Shown here: one piece after another, positions 13,207 through 25,500 of the stretch
Layout of the letters: the number at the start of each line of letters is the position of its first letter
How positions within the stretch are numbered: position 1 is the stretch's first letter
Assembly (NCBI RefSeq): GCF_000524195.1
Contig: NW_020170386.1
Location: forward strand, 501,982 to 565,981
Length of the DNA: 64,000 nt
Origin: Echinococcus granulosus
Lineage: Eukaryota; Platyhelminthes; Cestoda; Cyclophyllidea; Taeniidae
Direction of reading: 5' to 3'
The notes under the pieces: model-generated
What the model was told of the DNA's origin: nothing
Database searches by the model: none
The model's input: only the letters and a program-made list of their open reading frames with translations
Made by a program: the position numbers and the translations under genes

Positions 13207-15685
13207 ATGGCCGGTGTCTCGAGGTTCTTTCGGGGCCTTACGAAACTGTGTTATGTTTATAGGATTCCCAACGACATTTGTTTTCGCTGCGCTCACTTTA
13301 GCGCTGTTGATGCGATGTCATCATCCCAAAATATTGATGCATATTTCAAAAGCCTAGATAACTCATTTTTAGAGTTTTCTAGTCTTCAAGCTATGTATGA
13401 AATCCTTGAAAACTCATCTACCGACCTTCGCTTCAAGATGAATTTCTGGTCTAAGTTTATTTCAACATCTTTGGCTTATGGTAAAGACAAAGTCGTGGAT
13501 TCGATCATACTTTTCGTATTGGGACGATCAGATTGTCACTCAACTGCTACATTGATAACTGTCCTTAAAGCCCTTGCTTCGCAGAAGCGCTTTCAAGAAT
13601 TCGAGTCCTTGTATGTGTTGATAAGGTCCCGGTTATCTCCAACTGATACCGCTGCTTATGCTGCTGATATGTCCGCTGCACTCTGTCTCACTCCCTTCTA
13701 CAAAGAAGCAAAAAAGTTCCTGTATATGAGCTTTGAAAGAAAAGCTCCAGTTGGGAGTTTCACCCATTTTTTGTCGGCAGCGGCAACCTTCGGTCCTTTG
13801 GATGAGGCTCTATCTTTTATTTACGAATTGCAGCCTATGGGACTGAGGCCAACCCATGATTTCTACCTGGCCTTTTTAAAGCGATTGCAGGGTGATGAAG
13901 GAAAGCAGAAAATGATCTCTCTGCTCGAAGCTGTCAATACTTGTCAATGCGTTATACCGAATTCCACGGCAGTTCTCATAAAGGATTGGTTTGAACAGTA
14001 GTGAAATATTTTCTTGAAATATGCTCTAGATATGGATGGCGTGGGACGATGGGAGTAACTTTATCGGGGTACGTTGACAGTTTTACTTATACTTCACAGA
14101 ATTTTGTGCAATTCTTGCTTGAAGCACCTTAAAAAAGTCCATTTCGATACTGTTACCTGCTCTCAGTTGGCTGAACGCTTTTATGACTATGTTCTTCAGG
14201 TATTTTTCTCTTAATTATCTCAATCGATGTTTCATTTAGGGGAGAAATTCGGATGAATTACTTCTCACAACTACTCCGAATGAGCTGGATTCGTTTCATG
14301 CATTCTTAAAAATAACCAGTTGCCCTTTTGATTGTGTTGTCGACTTGCCTAATTACTTGCATACCGTTTCGAATAGAAAGTTATCGACACTGTCGGTGGA
14401 GGAGCAGACTAACTTGCTCTCAGACGTAAGCTAAACTGCACCTTGTTGTATCGGTTCTCTAGCTTATTTCCTCACTTCATCGAGTCTATCACTTTAATCG
14501 CATCTGTTTGGTTGGGAAAGAGCGCAGTATCGTAAAAAAAAAATACTTTTGGGGTACTGTAAAGGCCCTAGGGAATCAAACTGGGGTCAAAGTTCAAGCA
14601 TTCTTGACTGACCACAAGTAAGGTTTCATCAGTTTTCCAAAAATACATGAACACAGGCATGACTCTTTAACCACCACTTTTCAACTTTGTTGCACAGGAG
14701 CAATGACGATGCCTTTATGATATACCTGGCTCTTTGGTCAGGTCCCAATTGCTACCTCTTCTCTAACGACGAGTTTCGCCAGCACCGCTTCACTCTAGGT
14801 CCCGATGCTAGTCCTTTGCTGGCGCGTTGGCAGGCCGCTCGTCAAATCTCTCTACGTTCCGCGCATCCCCTCACCTTCCTCGTGAGTCGCTTTTATTTAT
14901 ATCACTCTCCATCTTTTTTCATATATCCAATCCCATGGCATACCCATTATCTGCTGTTGTTGGTCGTCGTTGCGTTTGCTATATGTATGTATATATCAGC
15001 GACTAATGCTGGAATTGCCACATAGGGGATGATTTTGGGTGTAGACCTTCACGATGAAGTGACCTTCCTATTTTTCCCCACGTAGAATGCTTGGTTTTCT
15101 GTCATTCGTTTTGTTCTATATTTTCGATTGTTTCATTTATTTATTTTCGTTTAACCATACGTTTGTATTCCTTGGGCCTTTATCCACCTTTCGTGCAGAA
15201 GAACCCGATTTTGCCAACCAAGGGTATTGTAGATGTTTTTTTGTGTTTTCCTTAACCTAATGGGTATTTTATGTCACACAAAATCGAGGTGAAAATTAGT
15301 CATGAGCGTTATGAATTAGTTTCTGACTGCTTTATTACATAATTCATATAGGGTCTTGGTCCAACCTATCGTTTTGATCCATCAGTATATTTTCTTTTCC
15401 TTCGCAATGCAGTATTGGTAAATTCTTTGCGTCGAAAACGCTCTGCATGTATGTAAGGCGAAAAATCTTACCAGCGTAATTGTTGTTTCCTTTTATTGGG
15501 GAATTTTTTGGAAACGTGTGGCTTAATTTCGATCTTTTTTGCTTAATTAGGGTCCTGTCTTGTGCGATACCATTATACAGGGGAGCATGACGGAGGGCTG
15601 GCACGTTCCCTACGAATCTGGAGATCAACGCCCTTCCTACTTGCCTCCGAATACCTGGCTTTGTCTACGTCCCAGAGGAACTTGA
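13207..15685 (+). CDS. PRORP: protein-only RNase P catalytic subunit (PRORP / MRPP3)
   Basis: This is the single-protein endonuclease that removes 5' leaders from mitochondrial tRNA precursors. In animals it works with the MRPP1/MRPP2 complex. Seven exons join in phase: 13207-13997, 14030-14068, 14100-14199, 14240-14425, 14463-14617, 14698-14881 and 15551-15685, giving 529 aa (human protein about 580). The N-terminus (MAGVSRFFRGLTKL) is basic and lacks early acidic residues, as expected of a mitochondrial targeting sequence. Residues about 80-265 are helical PPR-type repeats. A CNSC pair (C280, C283) with H503 (GWHVPY) and C523 (WLCL) forms the expected structural zinc site. The metallonuclease domain keeps all four metal-binding aspartates: D345 (FDCVVD), D427 and D428 (SNDDAF), and D448 (SNDE). 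The usual DGLN after the first Asp is DLPN here. Introns are 32, 31, 40, 37, 80 and 669 bp. The ATG at 13207 is the first in the PRORP frame; an upstream TTG is not needed. Confidence 0.93.
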
Positions 15686-16511
15686 CTACTTTTGATAATT
15701 TAGTAGCATTTGTAGCGGACACGATGTATGGGTTACTTTGCCTTTGTTAATTACTATTCAAATGGGTATGTAAGGGATCGCTCTATCCGGGCACAAAATT
15801 CATTTTCATGGTTGATTCGGATACGTCATATTTTGGTTTTAAATTCTTACTACCCCATATGCGAAAATTGCTTACTTCGTTTTAAGCTATTAATCACACA
15901 AATAAATTGTGCGAAATACCTTCCTCTCAAAAAATTTATCAGCACTCAGCCAAAAAGGGGTGGTGATCGTTCGGGTCCGAGACCCAGCATGCCCGATCCA
16001 TTGAGATTAGTCTCTGTGTGGCTTGGTCCCTTAAAATCGCGTCTTATTAACCACGTCGCTTGTTCAGCACAGAAGACTCAGGTTGTTAAAAGTTGAAGAT
16101 GTCGGAGAATGTGTTCTTCCATCAGGTTTTGTTCTACGCAGATGATTCTTTGAAAGCCGTTAATGGTATGCCGGCGGGAGGGTCTTCCGTTAGGCCAGAT
16201 TCGGTTGGTGCGCCTAACTACCTCGGATACTAAATTATCTTCAAAAAAACCAGATCGCTTTACAAGACTTGCACACACTTCTCAGACATTTGTCAAGTTC
16301 AAGTTGTCCATAGAATACAGAATGATCCATCTAAAATTTAAAAGCCGGTGAATTGTCATATCCATTTAATTTGAACCCTCCTGAATTGGAAGCAGGTTCT
16401 CCGTTTATCAGTATATGCATATATGGACAAGTGCATAGTTATAGGAGCACACAAGGAAACTGCATAAAGAAGGCAGGGACAAATATGAGTAGCCAACATA
16501 GGTTTTCCTAT
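15686..16511. other. convergent intergenic region between PRORP and the DUF3504 gene
   Basis: This 826 bp holds the 3' untranslated regions of two converging genes. Reading frames here are short and unsupported. One AATAAA on the + strand is listed separately. I found no clear polyadenylation hexamer for the minus-strand gene. Confidence 0.6.
15901..15906 (+). terminator. candidate poly(A) signal of PRORP
   Basis: AATAAA occurs 216 bp after the PRORP stop codon and is the first exact hexamer on that strand after the stop. Cleavage site not visible. Confidence 0.4.
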
Positions 16512-19500
16512 TCAAGGGGTCATTGGTGGCTTGTAGTCGGGAAGAGGTGCCGTGGAATTGTTGAAAACGGACGGCGCTGGCTGACTCTTAGGAGAGGAGG
16601 CAGAAGCGTCGTCGACGGAGCCATCTAATGATGAGCCGAGGGGACTGTTCCAGCCTTGCGCTGGTTTCATCCCCCGATCTCTCTCCTGAACTTTTTCACC
16701 CTCTAGCAACGGCTGGGGAAATTGTACAATCCCGGTTGCTAAGACGCTCAAATTTTCAGGCGCAAGTGCATTCTGTGGACTCAAAAACGGAGGTAGGGGT
16801 GGTGGTGGCAGCTCCCTAGTGGATGAGGCCTCCGTTCTTCCGATTTTGTCAGCGATGAAGGAATTCATTGTGGCGAGAAGATTATCTCGCAGTTGATAAA
16901 GAGACGGTACGTGGGTGTTAGGGAAGAGGGGATTGATCGAAGTTTCAGAGATTGATGGAGGTGGCGGGTCGCGCGGCGGTTTCATGCCCAGAAGACGCGG
17001 AATCCTCGAGAGGAGCTGAGCTCCAGCAACAGCTGGCTTAAACCAGGGTCCACCGCGATCCCATGTGGAGTCAGGACAGAGGTAGAGCGGTTCTTCTGGC
17101 CCTCGACACTCTGCAGGGCGAAGGCGTGCGTAGAAGTTGAATATCTCGACACAGTCGAATGGAAGTATCTGGCGTTTGACACTACCGTTGCTGCCGCTGC
17201 CTTCATGACCATCGAAAACTCGCACGCCCAACAGTCCGCCGTGGCCGTGGCAAAATCGAACTTCTTGTGGGCCCGACCTCGAAATAAATCGAAGGAGATC
17301 TTGGGAGTTCACATTCGTAACACATTGGAATTGGCCCCACGTTAATGTACGATGCTTCTGAGTTCCCACCACGTTGAATTGTGTCCGTAAGATTAACCAA
17401 ATACTATTCAGCAGCGCCTATGAGTGGAAGAAAACTAATAATTAACAATCTCATCACAGAAGGAATGTTTTCTTGCTGGCAAGAAAATTTACTTGGGGGT
17501 TGGCTGGACCCAGCAGCCCAGTTTGCAATAGAGAGTTGAAGTTGGCCACCTTGTTGCTATCATGCAATTCATTGAAACCAGGATCGCACTTTCCTCCGTC
17601 TGTTTGGTTTCTATGCACATTCGAGCTCCCATTAGCCTGACTCAGTGCTCTCAGCTCGTTCAATCTCTGGCTGAGGACCAACCTTGCCGGGGCAAACTCT
17701 GGATCCTTGAGTACGGAGTGGGGATAGTTGTGATACTGAAAACCGGGGGCATAAAATATCCATTAGCACTTTGCATGAGAAAAAAAGCGCACAAGTATCA
17801 AGAACCACAGGTATGTGGGTATCAACATTGCGCTAAATGTCAAGGTTGCTGCTGTGTTGTGGTAACAAAAAACATCTCCTGCTCGCCGCATCATTCTCTT
17901 GGTGTAGTTTTCCACAGCTTTTGCGGATTTTCTTTTGTTTTCCCCCTAGTTGAACCACGTACCCGTCTGCTAATGACGTACTACATTCGCAATTGGAACA
18001 TGAATCAATGGGGTTGTACTAATTTTTGTCGAAGACCCATTGTCTAGGTGAGATATTCACGGTTTGCAAGCATTTTTAAAGCATTGCACTGAAAGGTTGA
18101 AAGTTTTGTGTTCTTTGGGGCTCTGCACGAATATTAGCAATAAATAATTTCAATTTCCGTGAGAACGTCACCCGAGTGTGTATTGTGTTTAAGCATCCAC
18201 TTGCACCATCATTTGCCGTAACACAGATTGGTTTTAAGTAATTCAGGACTTTGTTCACTTCATGTTATGTGACAGACAGTCACTGTTTTGCAAAGTCACC
18301 GATTTAATAACGTTTCTAATAGATGACGATTCTCTTAAAGACGAATTTACCTGTTAAATCTGTTTTTGCAGAAGCTTTACTGAACAGTACAATTTAATAA
18401 TTTAGGAACAAAAGTTATTTACTCCTTATTTAACTAAGGTGGTCGTTATTATCCAGAGGTCATTCGAGCTATGATCCCTTCTGCTGACCTGAATAATGGT
18501 CATAAGTTTGATGCTGGAAATTATACCAATTCAGGAACTTATTGGTACTGAGATGACCCCGTGTCTAATAACGGAACATGGACCTCTGAATCGGTATAAA
18601 CATTCAGCGCCCTATAAATTTAGGGAATGAAGAACGGCACGCAGGTGGTCTAGAGACTATTTTAATTTATATGGGACCGACTTTATTGGGAGAAGTGGAA
18701 CCAAGGACGCGGGCCGTATAACCTACCTTCAAATGTCGCTCAAGTGAATGGACGAATGCTTTCAGGGACTCCGGTTCGTACTCGTGTCCGTCCTTCTTCT
18801 TGGCAGTGACGATGAAGTCCTAGAAAACCAGAAACACATTCGCTTTCAGTGCCACAATTCAACAAGATCGCTTCACCGCACAGCAAGCATACCTGGATAT
18901 AGCTACAGAGGTCCTGTGGAGAAATCTCGTGGATTTCGCGAGTGTCATTTTTCACCTGAACGAGGTAACGGTGAATGACCTTCATGTCGGACTTGGTCTT
19001 GCGCAAGGTGTTGTGCACGATCCCTGGAGGTGCGGTGACGGGAACAGCAGCAGCAGTGCCGACGGGGGTCTCCTCGCTTTGGTGTAGTCGGCCCTCGGGG
19101 CTGCCCTTAGTGGAAGACGCCTTGGCTAGCGATTCCGGTGACTGCTGGGCGGACGACACCTGAGGGAAGACTATCCGCGGTAGCAGGCCAGCAGTGAGTT
19201 GTGGCGGCGGCGGCGGCGGCGGTAACGTGTAGAGGGTCGATGAAACTTGTGCTCCTGTGGAAGTTGCCGGGAATCGAGGGAAGAATGAGTGGACCTCCAT
19301 TCCTAAAGTTAAAGTGGTATATTCGTTAAAAGCGAAACCAAACACTTGCTTGCACCAGATTCCTCACAGGAAATCATGCATAAATTGATCGCATCACAGT
19401 GATTTATGCTTAGTACCTGCTTTTTCTAATTTCATAGCCAAAATCCGTTTTCCAACTTTTTTCCACTAGGTTATAAGATGAAGCTACTACAATTGGGCGA

Positions 19501-22500
19501 ATCAGAGTTTTTATCGTAGGATATACCTTGCCTTGACGATGAAGGACTATAAATTTCAGACAGAGATGGTACGAAGGGTGGTTACTCTCTTCTGACGCGG
19601 ATGTTGGCAAGACATCTGATTGATGTGCGGCTCTCAAGCTGTGCAGTTTGCGTGCATGCACCTGTGTACGCTGTAAAGCCTTTGCGTGTGTTTTGAAAAT
19701 AAAAGCACAAATTCGGAAATATAACTGGTTCCCAGTTTCTAGTGCTGCAGGTTAGCCAGACACCTTCCCACGGTATAGTAAACAGCTCTCGCCCTCACAT
19801 TCATGCACTGACACAAACGCGCTTACGTACGCGACTCGTCGAGCTCCGAGTTTTGTCGTGTATGTGTGTGTGGCAGATATCGCTGGGAGCGAGATATTTA
19901 CGAAAAAGATATTCAACCGAGTAAACATTCTCACGGTTAAATAGTCGCCTCCTCCCGTCCCTACTACTACCACTCTCTACGAAGGCCTCTGTTATTTAGA
20001 AAAAAACGTAGGTCATTCCACCTGAAACCTCCATTGAGTATTTATCGTGCTGTATTGAACACCTTCAACCTGGAGATCCGTAGAATTGTGGTAATAGTGC
20101 ATATAACTGGGTCATAATACATCAAAGGACCATAAATTCAAATATGTTCGTGTCACTAAGAAATTTCATGCATTGTATTTGCAGAAATCCTGTATTGAGG
20201 TGCTACCTTTGGATGAGCAGGTGAAATTACCAATCTTGAAACATCATGTTTGTCAAATAATGAGAAAAAGGTGTCATTCTATCATTAGTAGTTTTAAAAT
20301 TCAGCGGTATTGGTTGGTTTTCTCTCCTCTATGATGCGGCCGATGATCTTCTACATTAAAGTTTCGCGGTGTTTCAAGCTCACCACCCACCTGGCAACTA
20401 ACGCGTGTGGTCCAGAGCCGTTTCCTTCCCTTAATTTGTCACCTTTCACTCTAATAAGCGCTTTTGATGCTATTTTCTCCTCTATCAACTCTGCCCCAAC
20501 GGCGCCAATAGTAAGGGTTGGGTGGGTCTCTAGTGCGGCGATTGGTCTGATGATCCTCACTCTGTTTCTTCTGCTTCTCCTCTTCCACGTACCATTGAAA
20601 AATACAATACAATTGTCTTACTTCTCTCGACCATCTCTTCACACACACACAGTGACGATGGTTTCGGTGTTTGTGTGGGCAGTGAAGTTCATTACTTAAA
20701 ATTTTTAATAAAAACTGCGACATTCACATACACGCACAAGCATAGCTATAGATTTGTCACACCTGTCGTCTACAGTCTCCCCATTGTAACGAAAGAAATG
20801 AAATGTAGCTGTCAAATAAACGTGCTATTTCCTTAAACAATGCTATTGGCTTCTTGTAGTGGACGGCTGCTGGTGAAACTGACACCGAGAATGGAATTAA
20901 ATTTAACTGCATAATTACCTTAGAGACTTGAATCACACCAGCAATTTATAGACGGTGAGTCGGATATTTGCAATCAGAAAATCCGTCCATAGTGGCCATT
21001 TTCATGTAAATTAACGTAATGCTTCGACTGAGAATAGGTGGTGCATTTAGTGAGTAGAGCTTAAGAAAAGTCCCTTCCTAGTAGGTGAAGCCTTTCGTAG
21101 CCAACTCATTCCCGCGTCTAGTAATATGGTGAGTACTGACTGATTTCTACCTCATATTAAGGAATTCCAATTCCGATTTTATCCTCATATAAGCTTTTCC
21201 ATGTGCAAGATTGGTTATTACATTGTGCCCAGTGTCTGTTAATATTGGTTATTAATGTTACATTCATTTGAAGATTTTTTGACTTTGTTCAAGGATTCCA
21301 AGTAACTGCATTCGACACGATCCTCCCGCCTAACAGAGATGTTTCAATACAGGTTGAAACAGTTGTGAAAAGGAATGATCGCTTCTGGGGTTGGGAGTTT
21401 TGAATTCAAATTCGTGGGTGGGTGTACAGAAAAGTGTTTTCTTTCGGCAGGCTCCAAGCATTCCTCTCTGCTTACACAACATACTTGGAAACCAACCACA
21501 CCTCAGCAAAAGGTGGGAACTGGGCTGGTGAGATTGGATAAACATCGAAATGGTAACTGGGCCTATGTGAGGTTAAAATGTAGCCACACGCTGCTTGGAG
21601 TAGCAGACATCATGTTCATAACCACGAAAGCATATGTACGTAACACTTGCATAAGTGCGTAGTTTATGGAAGTAAATTGTTTCCACATCCATTTCACCCG
21701 ATTAGTAAATTACCACCTAGTATGCTGAGGATACTAAACAAATCCCTAGAGATCCATTGTCACACTTCCTCGACTTTGGGACAAGTTTCCAATCTTTGTT
21801 CAATGCTGATTAAAAGACAGTAGATACAGTAAGAGATGCAGCACCAGTGAAAAAGATTCATGCAAGTAAAATAAAGCTTCTCGATAAATATCAAAATATA
21901 TGCTTAAAGGACACTTCATACCAACTAAGATACATTTCTGGTCCGACAAGACTCACTACCTGCCATGAAAACTGCTGGAACAAAAATAGCAACAACAGCA
22001 ACAGTAGCAGCATTCCTTCGGCTTCCCAACTGTCTCCTTACTCATCAAGCGATTAAGCCAACCATGGCATTTGTATTCTCGCCTACCCTGCACAAAGCGA
22101 TACCCAAACCTGGGTGGCCCTATTGGCATTTCAGATATCATCCCCTTACACACACACATACACTGAAGGCTGTTATCTCTCCCTTCTTCTTAGCCCCACA
22201 ACCGCATTAGCCATTTATTTTCCAAACTCGAGAGGGGTGCGATGATAGGGAGTAGCGTGAATAGGCGCCTCACTGTGGTCTCTCCGCTTCCCTTGCCCTC
22301 TACTTCCCAAGTGCATCCCATGCCGATACAAAAGTAGCAGAAACATACATACCCTTACCTCTTCATCAATATACACCGATTTCAGTATTCTTTTTCGCTA
22401 CCTCCACAGCATACCTTAAGGAAGTTACCGCAAAACTATGCATATCAGTCCACTACTCAAAGGAAAATTGCTCAAGGGTGATGAATTTAATCAGTGGTTC

Positions 22501-25500
22501 AGCTGTCCCGCTGCTGATCCAATAACCATACTGCTGCTTGGTGATAGTTATATTCGCCTCTAACCGTAACCTTTGTCTTACTGTTTTGTTTGTAAATTTC
22601 ACTTGTTTCCCAAGGGAAACCCAAGCAAGGTAAGGTCGAATATTTCGTTCAATATTTTTATCGCGGTACCTTACATATCACTTTCGACTGAGAAGGTCAA
22701 TATCGAATAATGCTTTTGGATAAAAAAGACTCCATCGATGGCGTGTCACTAAAACGGACTGCAGAGCAAGGGTATGACAAAAATAGGAGTTTTGCTGACA
22801 TATTCTTGATGCAAGCTGGTTAGTACAGTGCTTTAATTTCAAAGAGCCTGAAAAAGGAGACGGTCTTAAGCTACTACACCATCTTTGTGGATTTGACTAC
22901 GAAAACCAGAAATGCCCAAGTTTGCATTTATTCGTCTGCGTGTGGGTGTGTGTTTGCGGTGGGGCTCTCATATATGTGTGTGCGTCCTGATGCAGCAAAG
23001 CACAAGCAAACACGCATACACCGTGGGGCTGTTATCCCCCGGGTGGGATATCTCAATTTAAAACATTGCAAAGTGGATCAATCAGCAACCTTGTTGAATC
23101 GCGAAGCTCAAACATTATAACACGTGTGCACGTGGTAAGCAGTAGTTAACGTAGATTAACCTTTTCCTTTGCGACAGAAAGCAATGACTTCTACCTTAGT
23201 TAATATACTACTTGCACACAAAGGTGCGTATCATGAAACACTGTTTTAGCAAGTGGGCTCAAATTTCTCTCCAACGGATAGAAAGACGCCTTGGTTAATG
23301 GCAATTAATGCAAAGTCCTTAAAGTCGATCGAATGTGGGGATATCATGGAATGTCACATCGATGGACTTCAACACGTATCAATTGGACGTAACATCCTCT
23401 TCATGGCCTTCCTCTCACACTACCGCCCAATTACTTATTTGCAAAATGGGCTCTGCGTTGGACTGACGCTGGAATTTGCCTGTGTCCATCAGATCAACGA
23501 ATTTTACTGAGACAGGAGTTGGGAGACTACCTTCTCCAAAGCTGTCATCGTGTTTGCTGATGGTAAATTTGCGTTGTCAACCGCGATACAGCGCGGCAGA
23601 AGTGGGTTCAAAGAAGCTAATTTATTTGACCCTGGTGAGGAGTGGGGTGGGGTGTCTCACGAGTGTGAGAAAGCGTAGGCGTGCGTGCCCCACCGCGCAT
23701 ACGTGTAAGTGAGGGTGGAAGGGAGACGAGGTAGCGGTGGTTAACTAATGGGACTATAGTTTCGGTGCCTCGCTCTCTTCCACTCCTATCCCATACCTTT
23801 AATGTATGCGCCCATTGTGTGCGCGCGTTGATTTACAGTTGTGCATCGGGTCCAACCCCACAAGAAGTTATCGCTGCATGGGGGATGATGAATGAAAGGA
23901 TATGGAATGCTATACATTTCAGAGCCAATCAAAACCCCTTCCCACGGACGCGCACAACCCCATCCCTATCCAGCGGGTGTCTTTCAAGCGATGCCCGTTG
24001 GAACCACTTCAACCCCAACTCTTAACACGGCTCACTTTTGTGTTATCCTTTTTTTCCCAAAAACAAATTGTACTCATTCGGGAGTTATCGTGTAACCAAT
24101 CACACAAATAAAGCTTTTTCACTATTTCGCTTGAAACGGGGGCTTAAGTGAGGTCGTACTCGTAGCAAACGAGTAGGTATAAAGTCATTGGGGGTTTTTG
24201 CGAGAAGGGTCTTACCAAGCGGAGGATCAATACGTGCGCGTTTGAACTCCGGCTCCGAGGTCGAGGGGTGGCGAGGACCTATTTCACCATTTCGCTCGAG
24301 TAGGGGCAGCGGAGGCAGATCGAAGTTGAGTCCGAAGAAATTTTTCGAGCCTAGTGGGAGTGGAGGAGGTGGGGTTTGTTGAGGCATACTGTCAAACTGT
24401 CCGAAGGGGAAGGACAGTTGAGGTGGTCGTTCACCCGGGGAATTCCGCCCCAACGAATTCGATACCGCCAACAGGCTTGGAATGTCCCAACCGCCATCTA
24501 TGCAATCAAGAAAATTTAATCCTTTGTCACGGCTGAAAAATTGTTGAAAATCTTTGATTGCATGCCATAAAAGACGTCTGCGGGATCTGACAGCGCGAGC
24601 ATGAAGTTCTAAGAATAGTAATATCACTGAAAATGTCATAACTTTTATCAAAAAACTCAAATGCTTTAATTTATATAAGAATGTAAATGCTAGAAGATTG
24701 AATATTTTCATGGGTTCTGGGGACTAAAAAGGCAACTTACGTGGCATATTTTCGTGAATTGGCAAAAGTGATGGTAGGGATGGTGGAGGAGGTGGCAGCG
24801 GTGGTGGAATATTGGTGGCGGAAGAGGTGGAAGGGGAGAAGGGTTTGCTTTGCCCACTCTTCATTCCAACAGCCATGGCAGCCAACTGACCGAGCATCAG
24901 AGGCATAGGGATCAAATGCACAAAGGTTAGGTGCCTCGTCAACTCATCCACACCTCCTGTCAACTCTGCACTGCAAATGTGACACTTTTTGAGGTACTCT
25001 ACTCCACCCCTCGTCTGCTCTTCACAGGACATCGTGGTGGCTGCAGCGGCAGCGGCATTCATAGTAGTAATGGCGCTGGTGCTCAGGTCAAGACATCCGT
25101 TGTCGTCACCCCTCTTAGAGACGTCTGGTGTAAACTCGGAGGATTTGTTTGGTCGCCTGAAGGGTGGACTCGAACCTGAGGTGTTCGTGGCCACCGAGGT
25201 GGGGGAGTGGGCACTCGGCGTCATCGAGGTCGTCATGGCAGCCGGACGGAGCACCTCCTGAGTCCTGATCAATTCCGCCTAAAGTCAAGACCAGTTGATG
25301 CCCTGTAATTGTATAATGTCATCACTACATATGTCCTGTATGCATTCGTTTGGACTCTTTCCAATTGGGCAGACGCAGCACAATACAAGACCAGTCATTA
25401 ATATGGTGGAACGACAAACGGTGCGGGAACTAGTGAAGAGGTAGTATGTGGAATCCTTCAAATTGACACTATTTATCATGCAGTTACCCTAAAGCATGCA

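Noticed and set aside
15200..15223. Exon-like segment (KNPILPTK) with an acceptor inside the last PRORP intron
   Set aside because: Its donor phase does not fit the final exon, and joining exon 6 directly to 15551 gives the family's normal spacing between LTF and WHVPY.
16353..16819. + strand open frames opposite the 3' end of the DUF3504 gene
   Set aside because: They are antisense shadows of the conserved minus-strand exon 17417-16512.
24931..25261. + strand frames of 82-90 codons
   Set aside because: They lie antisense to the zinc-finger exon 25278-24741, whose finger motif and splice phases are clear.
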